Shown: positions 1 to 9,753 of the stretch, in pieces
Layout of the letters: each line of letters starts with the position of its first letter
How positions within the stretch are numbered: the first letter of the stretch is position 1
NCBI GenBank assembly: GCA_035507475.1
Contig: DATJOB010000290.1
Location: forward strand, 1 to 31,404
Source: DATARH01 sp035507475
GTDB taxonomy: Bacteria > Pseudomonadota > Alphaproteobacteria > ATCC43930 > CGMCC-115725
DNA length: 31,404 nt
Reading direction: 5' to 3'
Translations under genes and position numbers: made by a program
The notes under the pieces: model-generated
What the model saw: the letters and a program-made list of their open reading frames with translations, nothing else
What the model was told of the DNA's origin: nothing
Databases searched by the model: none

Positions 1-648
1 GGCCTTGCCGACGCCTTCCAGCACCAGGCCGAGAAACGCGGCATCAAAATTCTTGGCCGCGACCAGCTGAACCCGAAGGAAGCCGACTACACGACGACCC
101 TGACCAAGATCAAATCGCTGAACCCCGACGCAATTTATTACGGCGGCGTGGCCCAGGCCGGGGTCAAGGTGGTCAAGCAGTCCTACGACATCATGCCGAG
201 CATGATCAAAGGCGGCGGCGACGGCGTCTACGGCTCCGAGATCCTGAAGGGCGGCGGCTTCCCCGCGGCCGAAGGCTGGTATGCGACGATCGCCGCGCCC
301 GACATCCTCGACAACCCCGAGGCGGGGCCCTGGGTGCAGCGTTTTGCCAAGAAGTACAACGAGCAGCCGGAAAACTACTCGATCACCGCCTATGACGCGG
401 CGCTCGTCATCTTCGACGCCATCGAGCGGGTCGCCAAGGGAGGCAAGGAAGTCAACCGCGACAACATCCGCGACGCGATCCAGGCGACCAAGCTGAAGAC
501 GCTGCAGGGCGTGATCAGCTTCGACCAGAACGGCGACATCACCAACCGGGTGATCAGCGTCTTCCAGATCAAGCACGACCCGAAGTTCGCCGACGACGAC
601 GTGCTGCACCAATACAAGTATATCGGCGTCGCGCCGCAGTCGACGTGA
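1..648 (+). CDS. Branched-chain amino acid type ABC transporter substrate-binding protein (C-terminal part)
   Basis: The reading frame is open from base 1 to the TGA at 646-648, so the 5' end, including the signal peptide, lies outside the window; about 215 residues remain. The visible part has the features of the LivJ/LivK periplasmic binding fold: a stretch around DYTTTLTKIKSLNPDAIYYG, the segment YGSEILKGGG, a YNEQPENYSITAYDAALV block and a C-terminal ISFDQNGDI segment. The family is periplasmic and hands its ligand to the membrane subunits. The permease and ATPase genes follow on the same strand after 147 bp, so this is the binding component of that importer. The ligand could be a branched-chain amino acid, an amide or an aromatic acid, because the family is broad and I cannot tell which. 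Confidence 0.93.
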   Translation, partial: GLADAFQHQAEKRGIKILGRDQLNPKEADYTTTLTKIKSLNPDAIYYGGVAQAGVKVVKQSYDIMPSMIKGGGDGVYGSEILKGGGFPAAEGWYATIAAPDILDNPEAGPWVQRFAKKYNEQPENYSITAYDAALVIFDAIERVAKGGKEVNRDNIRDAIQATKLKTLQGVISFDQNGDITNRVISVFQIKHDPKFADDDVLHQYKYIGVAPQST

Positions 649-694
649 GGCGCCGGCGCGTCGTAGAGAGCGCCAGGGCGGGTTCCGCATCGGG

Positions 695-726
695 CCAGGG
701 GCAATCGGCATGCCGTTTGCTCCTGG
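695..726 (+). promoter_or_regulatory. Hairpin between binding-protein and permease genes
   Basis: Bases 695-704 pair with 717-726 (ten pairs, one of them G-U), and the intervening sequence CGGCATGCCG is itself self-complementary. A second small hairpin, TCACC/GGTGA, lies at 736-740/749-753. There is no T-run, so this is not a classical intrinsic terminator. In ABC operons such structures often protect the 3' end of the binding-protein message or limit read-through, which gives more binding protein than permease. That role is an inference from position. Confidence 0.5.
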
Positions 727-795
727 TTCGACGCGTCACCGTTGCATGGGTGAACGATTCCCAGATGAACAACCGCCGGGGCATATAGCGCGCCG

Positions 796-1725
796 ATGAC
801 GACCGCCGACATCTTTCTCCAGCAGGTGATCAACGGGCTCAGCCTGGGCGCGATGTACGCGCTGCTGGCGCTCGGGTTCACGCTTGTCTACGGCATCCTC
901 GAGCTGATCAATTTCGCGCATTTCAACGTCTTCATGATCAGCTCGTTCTTCGGGATGTATGCGCTGCAGGCGCTGGGCATCTCGGGGCAGAGCCACGTCT
1001 TGACCGGTTTCGCACTGGTCGGCGCGCTCGCCTTCGGCTTTGTCGTGTCGATGCTGAGCGCCGGCATCCTCGGCGTCGGGATCGAGCGCTTCGCGCTGCG
1101 CCCGCTGCGCGGCATTCCCGGCACCGTCGGCATGATCACGACGATCGGCGTCTCCTACATCCTGTTCAACATCGTGCTGCTGACGGTCGGGGCCGGGTCG
1201 CTCAACTTCCCGAACCCGCTGCCGGTGATACGCTGGCATATCGGCGGCGCGGTGCTGCAGCTGCGCGAGCTCTTGATCTGGACGGTCGCGCTCCTGCTGA
1301 TGTTGGCGCTGCAGCTGTTCGTCAACCGCACCCGGCTCGGCAAGGCGATGCGCGCCACGGCGCAGGACTCCGAGGCGGCGCGGATGATGGGCATCGACGT
1401 CGACCGGGTGATCGTGACCGCGTTCTTTCTCGGCTCGGCGCTGGCCGGGGCCGGGGCGCTGATCTTCGGCCTCTATTACAACTTCACCAGCTTCATCATC
1501 GGCTACACGGTCGGCCTGCGGGCGTTCACCGCGGCGGTGCTGGGCGGCATCGGCAGCGTCACCGGCGCGATGGTAGGCGGCGTGCTGATCGGCCTCATCG
1601 AGGCGATCGGCGGCCAGATCTTCGAGGTGCGCTGGACCGACGTGATCATCTTCTCGATCCTCGTGCTGGTGCTGGTCTTCGCCCCGACAGGATTGTTCGG
1701 CCGTGCTGCTGCGACGCGCTCCTGA
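796..1725 (+). CDS. livH: Branched-chain amino acid type ABC transporter permease LivH
   Basis: This 309-residue polytopic membrane protein belongs to the LivH/BPD_transp_2 family. It opens with FLQQVINGLSLGAMYALLAL, the usual first membrane helix of LivH, followed by GFTLVYGILELINFAHFNVF. The conserved cytoplasmic loop RTRLGKAMRATAQD and the later AVLGGIGSVTGAMVGG segment are present. Length is normal for the family. ATG 796 is chosen because the LivH N-terminus begins directly there; no clear Shine-Dalgarno sequence is visible. The end overlaps the GTG start of the LivM-LivG fusion by 23 bp, which suggests translational coupling. It forms half of the inner-membrane channel with the LivM domain. 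Confidence 0.95.
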   Translation: MTTADIFLQQVINGLSLGAMYALLALGFTLVYGILELINFAHFNVFMISSFFGMYALQALGISGQSHVLTGFALVGALAFGFVVSMLSAGILGVGIERFALRPLRGIPGTVGMITTIGVSYILFNIVLLTVGAGSLNFPNPLPVIRWHIGGAVLQLRELLIWTVALLLMLALQLFVNRTRLGKAMRATAQDSEAARMMGIDVDRVIVTAFFLGSALAGAGALIFGLYYNFTSFIIGYTVGLRAFTAAVLGGIGSVTGAMVGGVLIGLIEAIGGQIFEVRWTDVIIFSILVLVLVFAPTGLFGRAAATRS

Positions 1726-3808
1726 CCCCGCCGCGCCGCGCCGCGGCACCATCGGCGGCGAGGTCTTCGGATACCTGCTGCGCGCCTCGCCGGTGCAGGC
1801 GCTGGCCCCGCATCACCGGCAGCGCATCACGATCGCCCTCGTCGCGCTCGCCGCGGCGCTGTTCCCGATCGTCATCCGCAACGACGCCGACATCGACTCG
1901 GCGGCCAACGCGCTCTCCTTCGCGGCGCTGGCGCTCGGCCTCAACATCGTCGTCGGCTTCGCCGGGCTCCTCGATCTCGGCTATGCCGCATTCTTCGCGA
2001 TCGGCGCCTACGCCTACGGCGTCGCCGCATCCTGGCAGCTCGCCCCGGCGTGGAGCGGGTTCTGGGTGCCGTTCGAATATCTCGATCTCGTGTCGCGCTT
2101 CCACGACACCGGCGGCGATGTCGTGCATTTCCAGGTCTCGTTCTGGCTGATGCTGCCGATCTCGGCGGCGCTGGCGGCGTTTTTCGGCGTGCTGTTCGGC
2201 GCCCCGACGCTGCGCCTCAAGGGCGACTACCTGGCGATCGTCACGCTCGGCTTCGGCGAGATCGTGCCGATTGTCGCGCGCAACACGCCGACCGTGACCA
2301 ACGGCGCGATGGGCCTCAACGGCGTCGCGGCGCCGCAGCTCTTCGGCTGGAGCTTCGGGATCAACGCGATGCCCTATTACTATGTCGGGCTGGCGCTGGT
2401 CGCGTTTCTGATCTTCACCAGCCAGCGGCTCAAGCTGTCGCGCATCGGCCGCGCCTGGATGGCGATCCGCGAGGACGAGATCGCCGCCGCGGCGATGGGC
2501 GTCAACCGCGTCAAGTTCAAGCTGCTCGCCTTCGCGATCGGCGCCGCTTTCGCCGGCGCCACCGGTACGCTGTTCGTCGCCAAGCTGCAGACCGCGACCC
2601 CGGAGATGTTCATGTTCCCGGTGTCGGTGATGATCCTGGTGATGATCGTCTTTGGCGGCATCGGCAGCATCTGGGGCGTCGTGGTGGGTGCGCTGATCCT
2701 CCAGGTCCTGCAGTCGTGGTTCCTCGAAGACCTGTCGCAATGGCTGCATATGCTGGGCCGGCTGATCGGCGTCGAATGGCTGCAGCATGTCGAACTCGCC
2801 TCGTCGATCGAGCTGATCTTCGGGGTGATCCTCGTGTTCATGATGCTTTATCGCCGCCAGGGGCTCATCCCGGCGACGCGCCGGGTGCAGGCGCTGAGCC
2901 TCGCCGAGCAGACGGCGCAGGTCGAACTCGCCGCCGCGCCTACGGTCGAGCGCCTGCGCGGTCTCGGCGACTTCCGCTATCGCGGCGCCGACCCGCTGCT
3001 CGAGATCAAGAACCTGACCGTGCGGTTTGGCGGCCTCGTCGCGTTGCGCGCGGTCGACCTCTCGGTCCCGGCCGGCTCGGTGGTCGCGGTGATCGGCCCG
3101 AACGGCTCGGGCAAATCGACGCTGTTCAACGCGGTGACCGGGCTCGTCACCCCGGAATCGGGCACCGTGCAGTTCGCCGGCCAGTCGATCACCCGGCTGC
3201 CGCCGCATGTCGTGCTCGAACGCGGGATGGCCCGCACCTTCCAGAACCTCCGGCTCTTTCCCAACCTGACCGTGCTCGAAAACGTGATGATCGGCATGCA
3301 TGCGCGGCTGCAGACCGGCACGGTCGGGGCGCTGTTGCGGCTGCCGCCGTCGCGCCGTGAAGAGGCGGCCGCACGCGAGCACTGCCTCGAAATCCTCGCG
3401 CTGTTCGGCAACCGCCTGCTGCCGCGCGTCGATCACGTCGTCTCCAGCCTCTCCTATGCCAACCGCCGCCGGGTCGAGATCGCCCGCGCGCTCGCCTCGA
3501 ACCCCAAGCTGCTGCTGCTCGACGAGCCGACCGCCGGGATGAACCCGGCCGAGACGATCGAGCTTGCCGGGCAGATCAAGAGCCTGCACGAGCACGGGCT
3601 GGCGATCGTGCTGATCGAGCACAAGCTCGATGTCGTGGTCAGCCTCGCCGACAACGTCGTCGTGCTCGACCACGGCGAGAAGATCGCCGAGGGACCGCCC
3701 GACGTGGTGCGCCGCGACGAGGAGGTGATCCGCGCCTATCTCGGCCGCAGCGCCGCGCTGGCAAACGTCCCGCAAGCGAAGACGGCGGGGAGCGCGGCCA
3801 TTGCCTGA
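1703..3808 (+). CDS. Fused LivM permease - LivG ATPase of the branched-chain amino acid type ABC transporter
   Basis: This is a single 701-residue frame with two parts. Residues about 40-385 are a LivM-like membrane domain (LNIVVGFAGLLDLGYAAFFA, then RAWMAIREDEIAAAAMGVN, then FGGIGSIWGVVVGALIL). After a linker rich in Ala and Glu (about 390-430) comes a LivG-like ATPase: Walker A GPNGSGKST at 465-473, Q-loop region ARTFQNLRLFPNLTVLEN, signature LSYANRR at about 583-589, Walker B LLLLDEP at 603-609 and the H-loop in VLIEHKLDVV. LivM and LivG are separate in E. coli, though fusions occur in other bacteria. The signature departs from the usual L-x-Y-G-x-Q-R of LivG (Gly to Ala). The start is GTG 1703 inside livH, and the end overlaps livF by 8 bp. 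Confidence 0.93.
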   Translation: MLLRRAPDPAAPRRGTIGGEVFGYLLRASPVQALAPHHRQRITIALVALAAALFPIVIRNDADIDSAANALSFAALALGLNIVVGFAGLLDLGYAAFFAIGAYAYGVAASWQLAPAWSGFWVPFEYLDLVSRFHDTGGDVVHFQVSFWLMLPISAALAAFFGVLFGAPTLRLKGDYLAIVTLGFGEIVPIVARNTPTVTNGAMGLNGVAAPQLFGWSFGINAMPYYYVGLALVAFLIFTSQRLKLSRIGRAWMAIREDEIAAAAMGVNRVKFKLLAFAIGAAFAGATGTLFVAKLQTATPEMFMFPVSVMILVMIVFGGIGSIWGVVVGALILQVLQSWFLEDLSQWLHMLGRLIGVEWLQHVELASSIELIFGVILVFMMLYRRQGLIPATRRVQALSLAEQTAQVELAAAPTVERLRGLGDFRYRGADPLLEIKNLTVRFGGLVALRAVDLSVPAGSVVAVIGPNGSGKSTLFNAVTGLVTPESGTVQFAGQSITRLPPHVVLERGMARTFQNLRLFPNLTVLENVMIGMHARLQTGTVGALLRLPPSRREEAAAREHCLEILALFGNRLLPRVDHVVSSLSYANRRRVEIARALASNPKLLLLDEPTAGMNPAETIELAGQIKSLHEHGLAIVLIEHKLDVVVSLADNVVVLDHGEKIAEGPPDVVRRDEEVIRAYLGRSAALANVPQAKTAGSAAIA

Positions 3809-4526
3809 GCTGCTCTCCTTCCAGGCGGTCGACACCTATTACGGCGACCTGCATGTGTTGAAGGCCGTCGACTACCAGATCGAGGCGGGAGAGATCGTCT
3901 GCCTGCTGGGCGGCAACGCCTCGGGCAAGTCGACGACGATGAAGGCGATCATGGGGGTCGTCGTGCCGACGCGCGGCGACGTGCTCTACGAGGGCCAGTC
4001 GCTGAAGGGCGTCAGCATCGCGGAGCGGGTGCGCCGCGGCATCGCCCCGGTGCTCGAAGCGCGGCGCCTCTTCCCGCGCATGACGGTCTACGAGAACCTC
4101 GAAATGGGCGCCTACACCCGCGCCCGCAGCGCCGAGTTCGAGCAGGATCTGGAGCGCGTGTTCAGCCTTTTCCCGCGCGTCAACGAGCGGCTGAAGCAGC
4201 TCGCCGGGACGCTTTCCGGGGGCGAGCAGCAGATGGTGGCGATCGGCCGCGCGCTGATGGCGCGTCCCAAGCTGCTGTGCATGGACGAGCCGTCGATGGG
4301 CTTGTCGCCGGTCTTTGTCGAGCAGGTCTTCGACATCATCCAGACGATCAACAAGCAGGGCACGACGATCTTCATGGTCGAGCAGAACGCCAACATGGCG
4401 CTGTCGATCGCCCACCGCGCCTATGTGCTGCAGACCGGGCAGGTGGTGCTGTCGGGCCCGGCGGCCGAGCTGCGCGAGAACGAGATGATCCGCGAGGCCT
4501 ATCTCGGCGAGATGAAGGTCAATTAG
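3801..4526 (+). CDS. livF: Branched-chain amino acid type ABC transporter ATPase LivF
   Basis: This 241-residue cytoplasmic ATPase would pair with the LivG domain of the fusion protein to drive import. It has Walker A GGNASGKST at residues 37-45, the LivF-type MTVYENLEMGAY segment near 94-105, the signature LSGGEQQ at 138-144, Walker B KLLCMDEP at about 157-164 and the H-loop replaced by MVEQNANMAL, as is normal for LivF. Length matches the family. The start is TTG 3801, eight bases before the end of the preceding frame, so the two genes are probably translationally coupled. It is the last gene of the importer operon; the next gene is convergent, 24 bp away. Confidence 0.95.
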   Translation: MPELLSFQAVDTYYGDLHVLKAVDYQIEAGEIVCLLGGNASGKSTTMKAIMGVVVPTRGDVLYEGQSLKGVSIAERVRRGIAPVLEARRLFPRMTVYENLEMGAYTRARSAEFEQDLERVFSLFPRVNERLKQLAGTLSGGEQQMVAIGRALMARPKLLCMDEPSMGLSPVFVEQVFDIIQTINKQGTTIFMVEQNANMALSIAHRAYVLQTGQVVLSGPAAELRENEMIREAYLGEMKVN

Positions 4527-4550
4527 CGGCGGCCGAGGCGCCAGGCGGCT

Positions 4551-6923
<2,373 letters not shown>

Positions 6924-7049
6924 AAGCGCTGGCGCGGCCTCGCCGCCAGCGACGCCAGTAAGGTAGGCCGGATCGGAGTTATGTCCAGACCGCGCGGGCC
7001 GCGACCGCTTCCGGCCGCGTGGCTGCCGTGCCCCGGGCGTTGCGACGAG

Positions 7050-7931
7050 CTAGGCGACGAGCCGGCGCTCGCTCGCCGCCGCCCTGATCGCCTTCTGCAG
7101 CTTCTCGAAGGCGCGCACCTCGATCTGGCGGACGCGCTCGCGCGAAATGCCGTAATGCTGCGACAGGTCTTCGAGCGTCGTCGGGTTGTCCTTCAGGCGC
7201 CGCTCGCCGAGGATGTGGCGCTCGCGGTCGTTGAGATGCTTCATCGCCTTTTCCAGGAGGTCGCGGCGCAGCCCCAATTCCTGGCGCTCGCCGAGCCTCT
7301 GCTCCTGGCTCTCGGTCTCATCGACCAGCCAATCCTGCCACTCGCCCTCGCTGTCGCTTCTCAGCGGCGCGTTGAGCGAATGGTCGGGGCTGGCGAGCCG
7401 GCGGTTCATGCTGATGACGTCGGCCTCGGGCACGTCGAGCTCGGTCGCGATCTTCTTCAGGTTCTCGGGCGACAGATCGCCCTCCTCGACCGCCTGCAGC
7501 TGGCCCTTCAGCTTGCGCAGGTTGAAGAAGAGCTTCTTCTGCGCCGCCGTGGTGCCCATCTTCACCAGCGACCACGAGTGCAGGATGTATTCCTGGATCG
7601 CCGCGCGAATCCACCACATCGCATAGGTCGCGAGGCGGAAGCCACGGTCGGGGTCGAAGCGCTTGACCGCCTGCATCATGCCGACATTGCCCTCCGAGAT
7701 CAGCTCGGAGAGCGGCAGGCCGTAGCCGCGGTAGCCCATCGCGATCTTGGCGACGAGGCGCAAATGGCTGGTCACGAGGCGGTGCGCCGCCTCGGGGTCG
7801 TCATGCTCCTTCCAACGCTTGGCCAGCATGTATTCTTCTGCCGGCTCGAGCATCGGAAACTTGCGGATCTCCTGGAGATACCGCGTCAGGCTGCCCTCGC
7901 CCGAAAGCGACGGGACGGAAACAGTGGCCAT
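7050..7931 (-). CDS. rpoH: RNA polymerase sigma-32 factor RpoH
   Basis: This 293-residue heat-shock sigma factor directs RNA polymerase to chaperone and protease promoters. Region 2 is clear (HLRLVAKIAMGYRGYGLPLS, then EGNVGMMQAVKRFDP and TYAMWWIRAAIQEYI). The RpoH box QKKLFFNLR, at 131-139, separates RpoH from RpoD and RpoS. Region 4.2 carries the helix-turn-helix YGISRERVRQIEVRAFEKLQ near 260-279. The frame can be extended to 7994, but ATG 7931 gives the family's normal N-terminus and has a purine-rich AAGGGG upstream. It lies 94 bp after rluD on the same strand. A stable hairpin sits in the gap. Several alphaproteobacteria have two rpoH genes; which paralogue this is cannot be told here. 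Confidence 0.95.
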   Translation of the reverse strand: MATVSVPSLSGEGSLTRYLQEIRKFPMLEPAEEYMLAKRWKEHDDPEAAHRLVTSHLRLVAKIAMGYRGYGLPLSELISEGNVGMMQAVKRFDPDRGFRLATYAMWWIRAAIQEYILHSWSLVKMGTTAAQKKLFFNLRKLKGQLQAVEEGDLSPENLKKIATELDVPEADVISMNRRLASPDHSLNAPLRSDSEGEWQDWLVDETESQEQRLGERQELGLRRDLLEKAMKHLNDRERHILGERRLKDNPTTLEDLSQHYGISRERVRQIEVRAFEKLQKAIRAAASERRLVA

Positions 7932-7963
7932 CGAGAAGATTTTCCCCTTTTCGCTGTATAGGA

Positions 7964-7991
7964 GGAACGGCTGCCCTGGTGCAGCGGTTCC
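7964..7991 (-). promoter_or_regulatory. Hairpin in the rpoH upstream region
   Basis: Bases 7964-7974 pair with 7981-7991 as two five-pair arms (GGAAC/GTTCC and GCTGC/GCAGC) separated by one symmetrical mismatch, around a six-base loop. The lower end is 32 bases upstream of the rpoH ATG. There is no T-run after it on the minus strand, so it is a poor intrinsic terminator for rluD. It could instead be part of the rpoH 5' untranslated region. Confidence 0.5.
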
Positions 7992-8025
7992 CATACCCTA
8001 CTAAAATAGTCAGCTTTGGTCCAGT

Positions 8026-8988
8026 TTAAAGTCGCTCTAAAAGATTTTCCAGCTGCCGCATGTCTTCAGGCAGCTTGCTGTCGAAGGCGAGAGCCGCGCC
8101 GCTCGCCGGGTGGACGAAGCCGAGATGCCCGGCGTGCAAGGCCTGGCGCGGGAACCGGGCGATCCCCGCCCCGAGCTCGCCGGTCCGAGCGACGGCGCGG
8201 CCGGCGCGGCTGCCGTAGACCGGGTCGCCGATCAGCGGATGGCCGCGCGCCGCGAGATGGACGCGAATCTGGTGCGTGCGGCCGGTCAAGAGCCGGCATT
8301 CGACGAGCGCCGCGCGGTCGCCGAAGGCGCGCACCACCCGGTAGCGGGTCACCGCCGGCTTGCCGCGCGCCGCGCCGACCACCGCCATCTTCTTCCGATC
8401 GGCCGCGCTGCGCCCGATATTGCCGACGATCTCGCCCTCCGGCGGCAGCGGCACCCCCCAGACGATGGCGGCATAGCGGCGGGCGATCCGCCGTGCCGCG
8501 AAATCGCGCGACAGCGCGCGGTGCGCCGCCTCGGTCTTGGCGACGACGATGAGGCCGCTGGTGTCCTTGTCGAGGCGATGGACGATGCCGGGACGGCGCA
8601 CACCGCCGATCCCGGCGAGGCTCGCCCCGCAATGCGCGAGCAGCGCGTTCACCAGCGTGCCGTCGGGGTTGCCCGGCGCGGGATGAACCACGAGCCCGGC
8701 AGGCTTGTCGATGACGATGAGATGTGCATCCTCGAACCGGATGTCGAGCGGCATCGGCTGCGGCGCCGGTGTCGCATCGTCAGGGTCGGGGACGATTACG
8801 ACAAAAGTTTGGCCCTCCTTCACCTTGCGCGCAGGGTCGCGGATCACGTTCGCGTCATCGCTCACCTGGCCGGCGAGGATCAGCTGCTTGACGCGCGAAC
8901 GCGACAGCTCGGGCAGCTGCCGCTGCAGCGCGCGGTCGAGCCGCTCGCCCGCGGCGGCGGCGTCGAGCGCGACCGAGAGCTGGGTCAT
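8026..8988 (-). CDS. rluD: 23S rRNA pseudouridine synthase, RluD/RluA family
   Basis: This 320-residue enzyme isomerises uridines in 23S rRNA; RluD acts on helix 69. An N-terminal S4 RNA-binding domain covers about residues 13-65 (GERLDRALQRQLPELSRSRV). The catalytic domain contains the motif HRLDKDTSG at 137-145 with Asp140 as nucleophile, plus VVHPAPG at 100-106 and RTHQIRVHL later. Length matches RluD. The frame extends upstream to 9162, but ATG 8988 gives the correct family N-terminus. Only 18 bp separate this ATG from that of the divergent gene at 9007, so the promoter must lie inside the neighbour. RluD followed by RpoH on one strand is a familiar alphaproteobacterial arrangement. Confidence 0.93.
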   Translation of the reverse strand: MTQLSVALDAAAAGERLDRALQRQLPELSRSRVKQLILAGQVSDDANVIRDPARKVKEGQTFVVIVPDPDDATPAPQPMPLDIRFEDAHLIVIDKPAGLVVHPAPGNPDGTLVNALLAHCGASLAGIGGVRRPGIVHRLDKDTSGLIVVAKTEAAHRALSRDFAARRIARRYAAIVWGVPLPPEGEIVGNIGRSAADRKKMAVVGAARGKPAVTRYRVVRAFGDRAALVECRLLTGRTHQIRVHLAARGHPLIGDPVYGSRAGRAVARTGELGAGIARFPRQALHAGHLGFVHPASGAALAFDSKLPEDMRQLENLLERL

Positions 8989-9006
8989 CGCGCGGCCGGC
9001 TTCACC

Positions 9007-9306
9007 ATGAACCTGCGCACCCTCAAGATCATCGTTGCGGCGATGGGCGCGCTGCTGGTCGCCGGGATCGTCGTGCTGGCCGCGGCGATCGCCGGTCGCC
9101 TCGCGCACCGCGCGCCGGCGCCGCCCGGCGCCTTCACCGCGCCGCCGATCACCCTGCCGCACGGTGCGACGATCGAGGCGATGCGCACCACGCCCGAGCG
9201 AATCGTGCTGCAGGTCGACCTCGCCGACGGCTCGGTCGAGCTCGTCGAGATCGACCTCGCGACCGGCCGTCTCGTCACCACGATCCCGCTCAAGGAGGCG
9301 CCGTAG
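9007..9306 (+). CDS. Small membrane-anchored protein, DUF6476-like
   Basis: This 99-residue protein has a single N-terminal membrane segment (IIVAAMGALLVAGIVVLAAA, residues about 8-27), a Pro/Ala-rich linker, then a short domain of about 55 residues with alternating hydrophobic and charged residues (ERIVLQVDLADGSVELVEID), likely beta-stranded. The topology suggests a short cytoplasmic N-terminus and a periplasmic domain. Small proteins of this shape (DUF6476) are often found beside rluD and rpoH in alphaproteobacteria; I assign the family by context and layout, not by a diagnostic motif. ATG 9007 is the only good start. Function is unknown. Confidence 0.75.
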   Translation: MNLRTLKIIVAAMGALLVAGIVVLAAAIAGRLAHRAPAPPGAFTAPPITLPHGATIEAMRTTPERIVLQVDLADGSVELVEIDLATGRLVTTIPLKEAP

Positions 9307-9417
9307 GGAGGGCGCCGGCGACGCTGCAAAAGCCGCTGGATTTTCGCTTGCAATCCAGAAATTTGCGCGTATCTATCCGCGCGTTGACGCACTCGCACGT
9401 GCCTATGGCCCTTGGTG

Positions 9418-9753
9418 GTTATGCAACGACGTAACGCGTCCTTTTTGGCAGTCCGGCCTGTCTATTCCGTAGACGGCCGCCGGTCCCGAGAGGGAGGTCG
9501 ATATGGTTGCAATCCCTGTGTGGGCCGTGGAGCCCTGCCCTGACGCGGTGCTGCGCGGCACCCGCCTGCGCGGCCGGGGCAGCCGGGTCACCGATCCGAG
9601 CAGTTTAAGCTAACCGAAAAGCCGCCGACACCGGATTTGCCGGTGGTCGGCAGTTCGCATCCTTCGTGGGCGCCGAACCCACCCGCCTCACCGGGCGGTC
9701 GGCGTCGCGACGATGATCCGGTCAGCTTGCTGTTTGCGAAGGTACCCCGTGAA
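9418..9753 (+). promoter_or_regulatory. Structured leader of the ornithine decarboxylase gene (speF-like RNA candidate)
   Basis: The 447 bp between 9306 and the decarboxylase ATG hold several RNA structures. GTTATG at 9418-9423 pairs with CGTAAC at 9430-9435. Bases 9454-9464 pair with 9470-9479 (ten pairs, one bulged T, loop TTCCG). TCCC at 9484-9487 pairs with GGGA at 9492-9495 across a GAGA loop and would cover the Shine-Dalgarno sequence of a 36-codon ORF. Bases 9624-9634 pair with 9640-9651 (eleven pairs, one bulge) just after that ORF. A conserved RNA called speF is known upstream of alphaproteobacterial ornithine decarboxylase genes; position and complexity fit it, but I cannot check the consensus here. 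No clear -35/-10 pair was found in 9307-9417. Confidence 0.55.
9503..9613 (+). CDS. Candidate 36-aa leader peptide ORF upstream of the decarboxylase gene
   Basis: ATG 9503 follows a strong Shine-Dalgarno sequence (GGGAGG at 9492-9497, five bases of spacing) and runs to TAA 9611-9613. The peptide starts MVAIPVWAVEPCPDAVLRG and its second half is Arg-rich (Arg18, 21, 23, 25 and 28). It ends 140 bp before the decarboxylase ATG. Its ribosome-binding site lies in a GAGA-loop mini hairpin, and a strong hairpin follows ten bases after its stop. In gammaproteobacteria, speF is controlled by an ornithine-sensing leader peptide (SpeFL); I see no sequence similarity to that peptide, so any shared mechanism is inference. 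Chance occurrence in GC-rich DNA is possible, but the strong ribosome site argues against it. Confidence 0.45.
   Translation: MVAIPVWAVEPCPDAVLRGTRLRGRGSRVTDPSSLS

Noticed and set aside
736..1752. Long minus-strand ORF opposite livH
   Set aside because: It is a shadow of livH: composition is Arg/Asp/His-rich with no fold features, as expected from antisense of GC-rich codons.
1646..3835. 729-codon minus-strand ORF opposite the LivM-LivG gene
   Set aside because: It mirrors the coding strand exactly, is highly charged and low in hydrophobic residues, and shows no domain. The plus-strand protein has every ABC motif.
6924..7049. Copper-regulator (CueR-type) promoter before the P-type ATPase
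   Set aside because: I looked for an inverted repeat in a 19-bp spacer between -35 and -10 and did not find one.
9454..9479. Intrinsic terminator before the decarboxylase
   Set aside because: The hairpin is strong but is followed by GC-rich sequence with no T-run; it fits a leader structure better.
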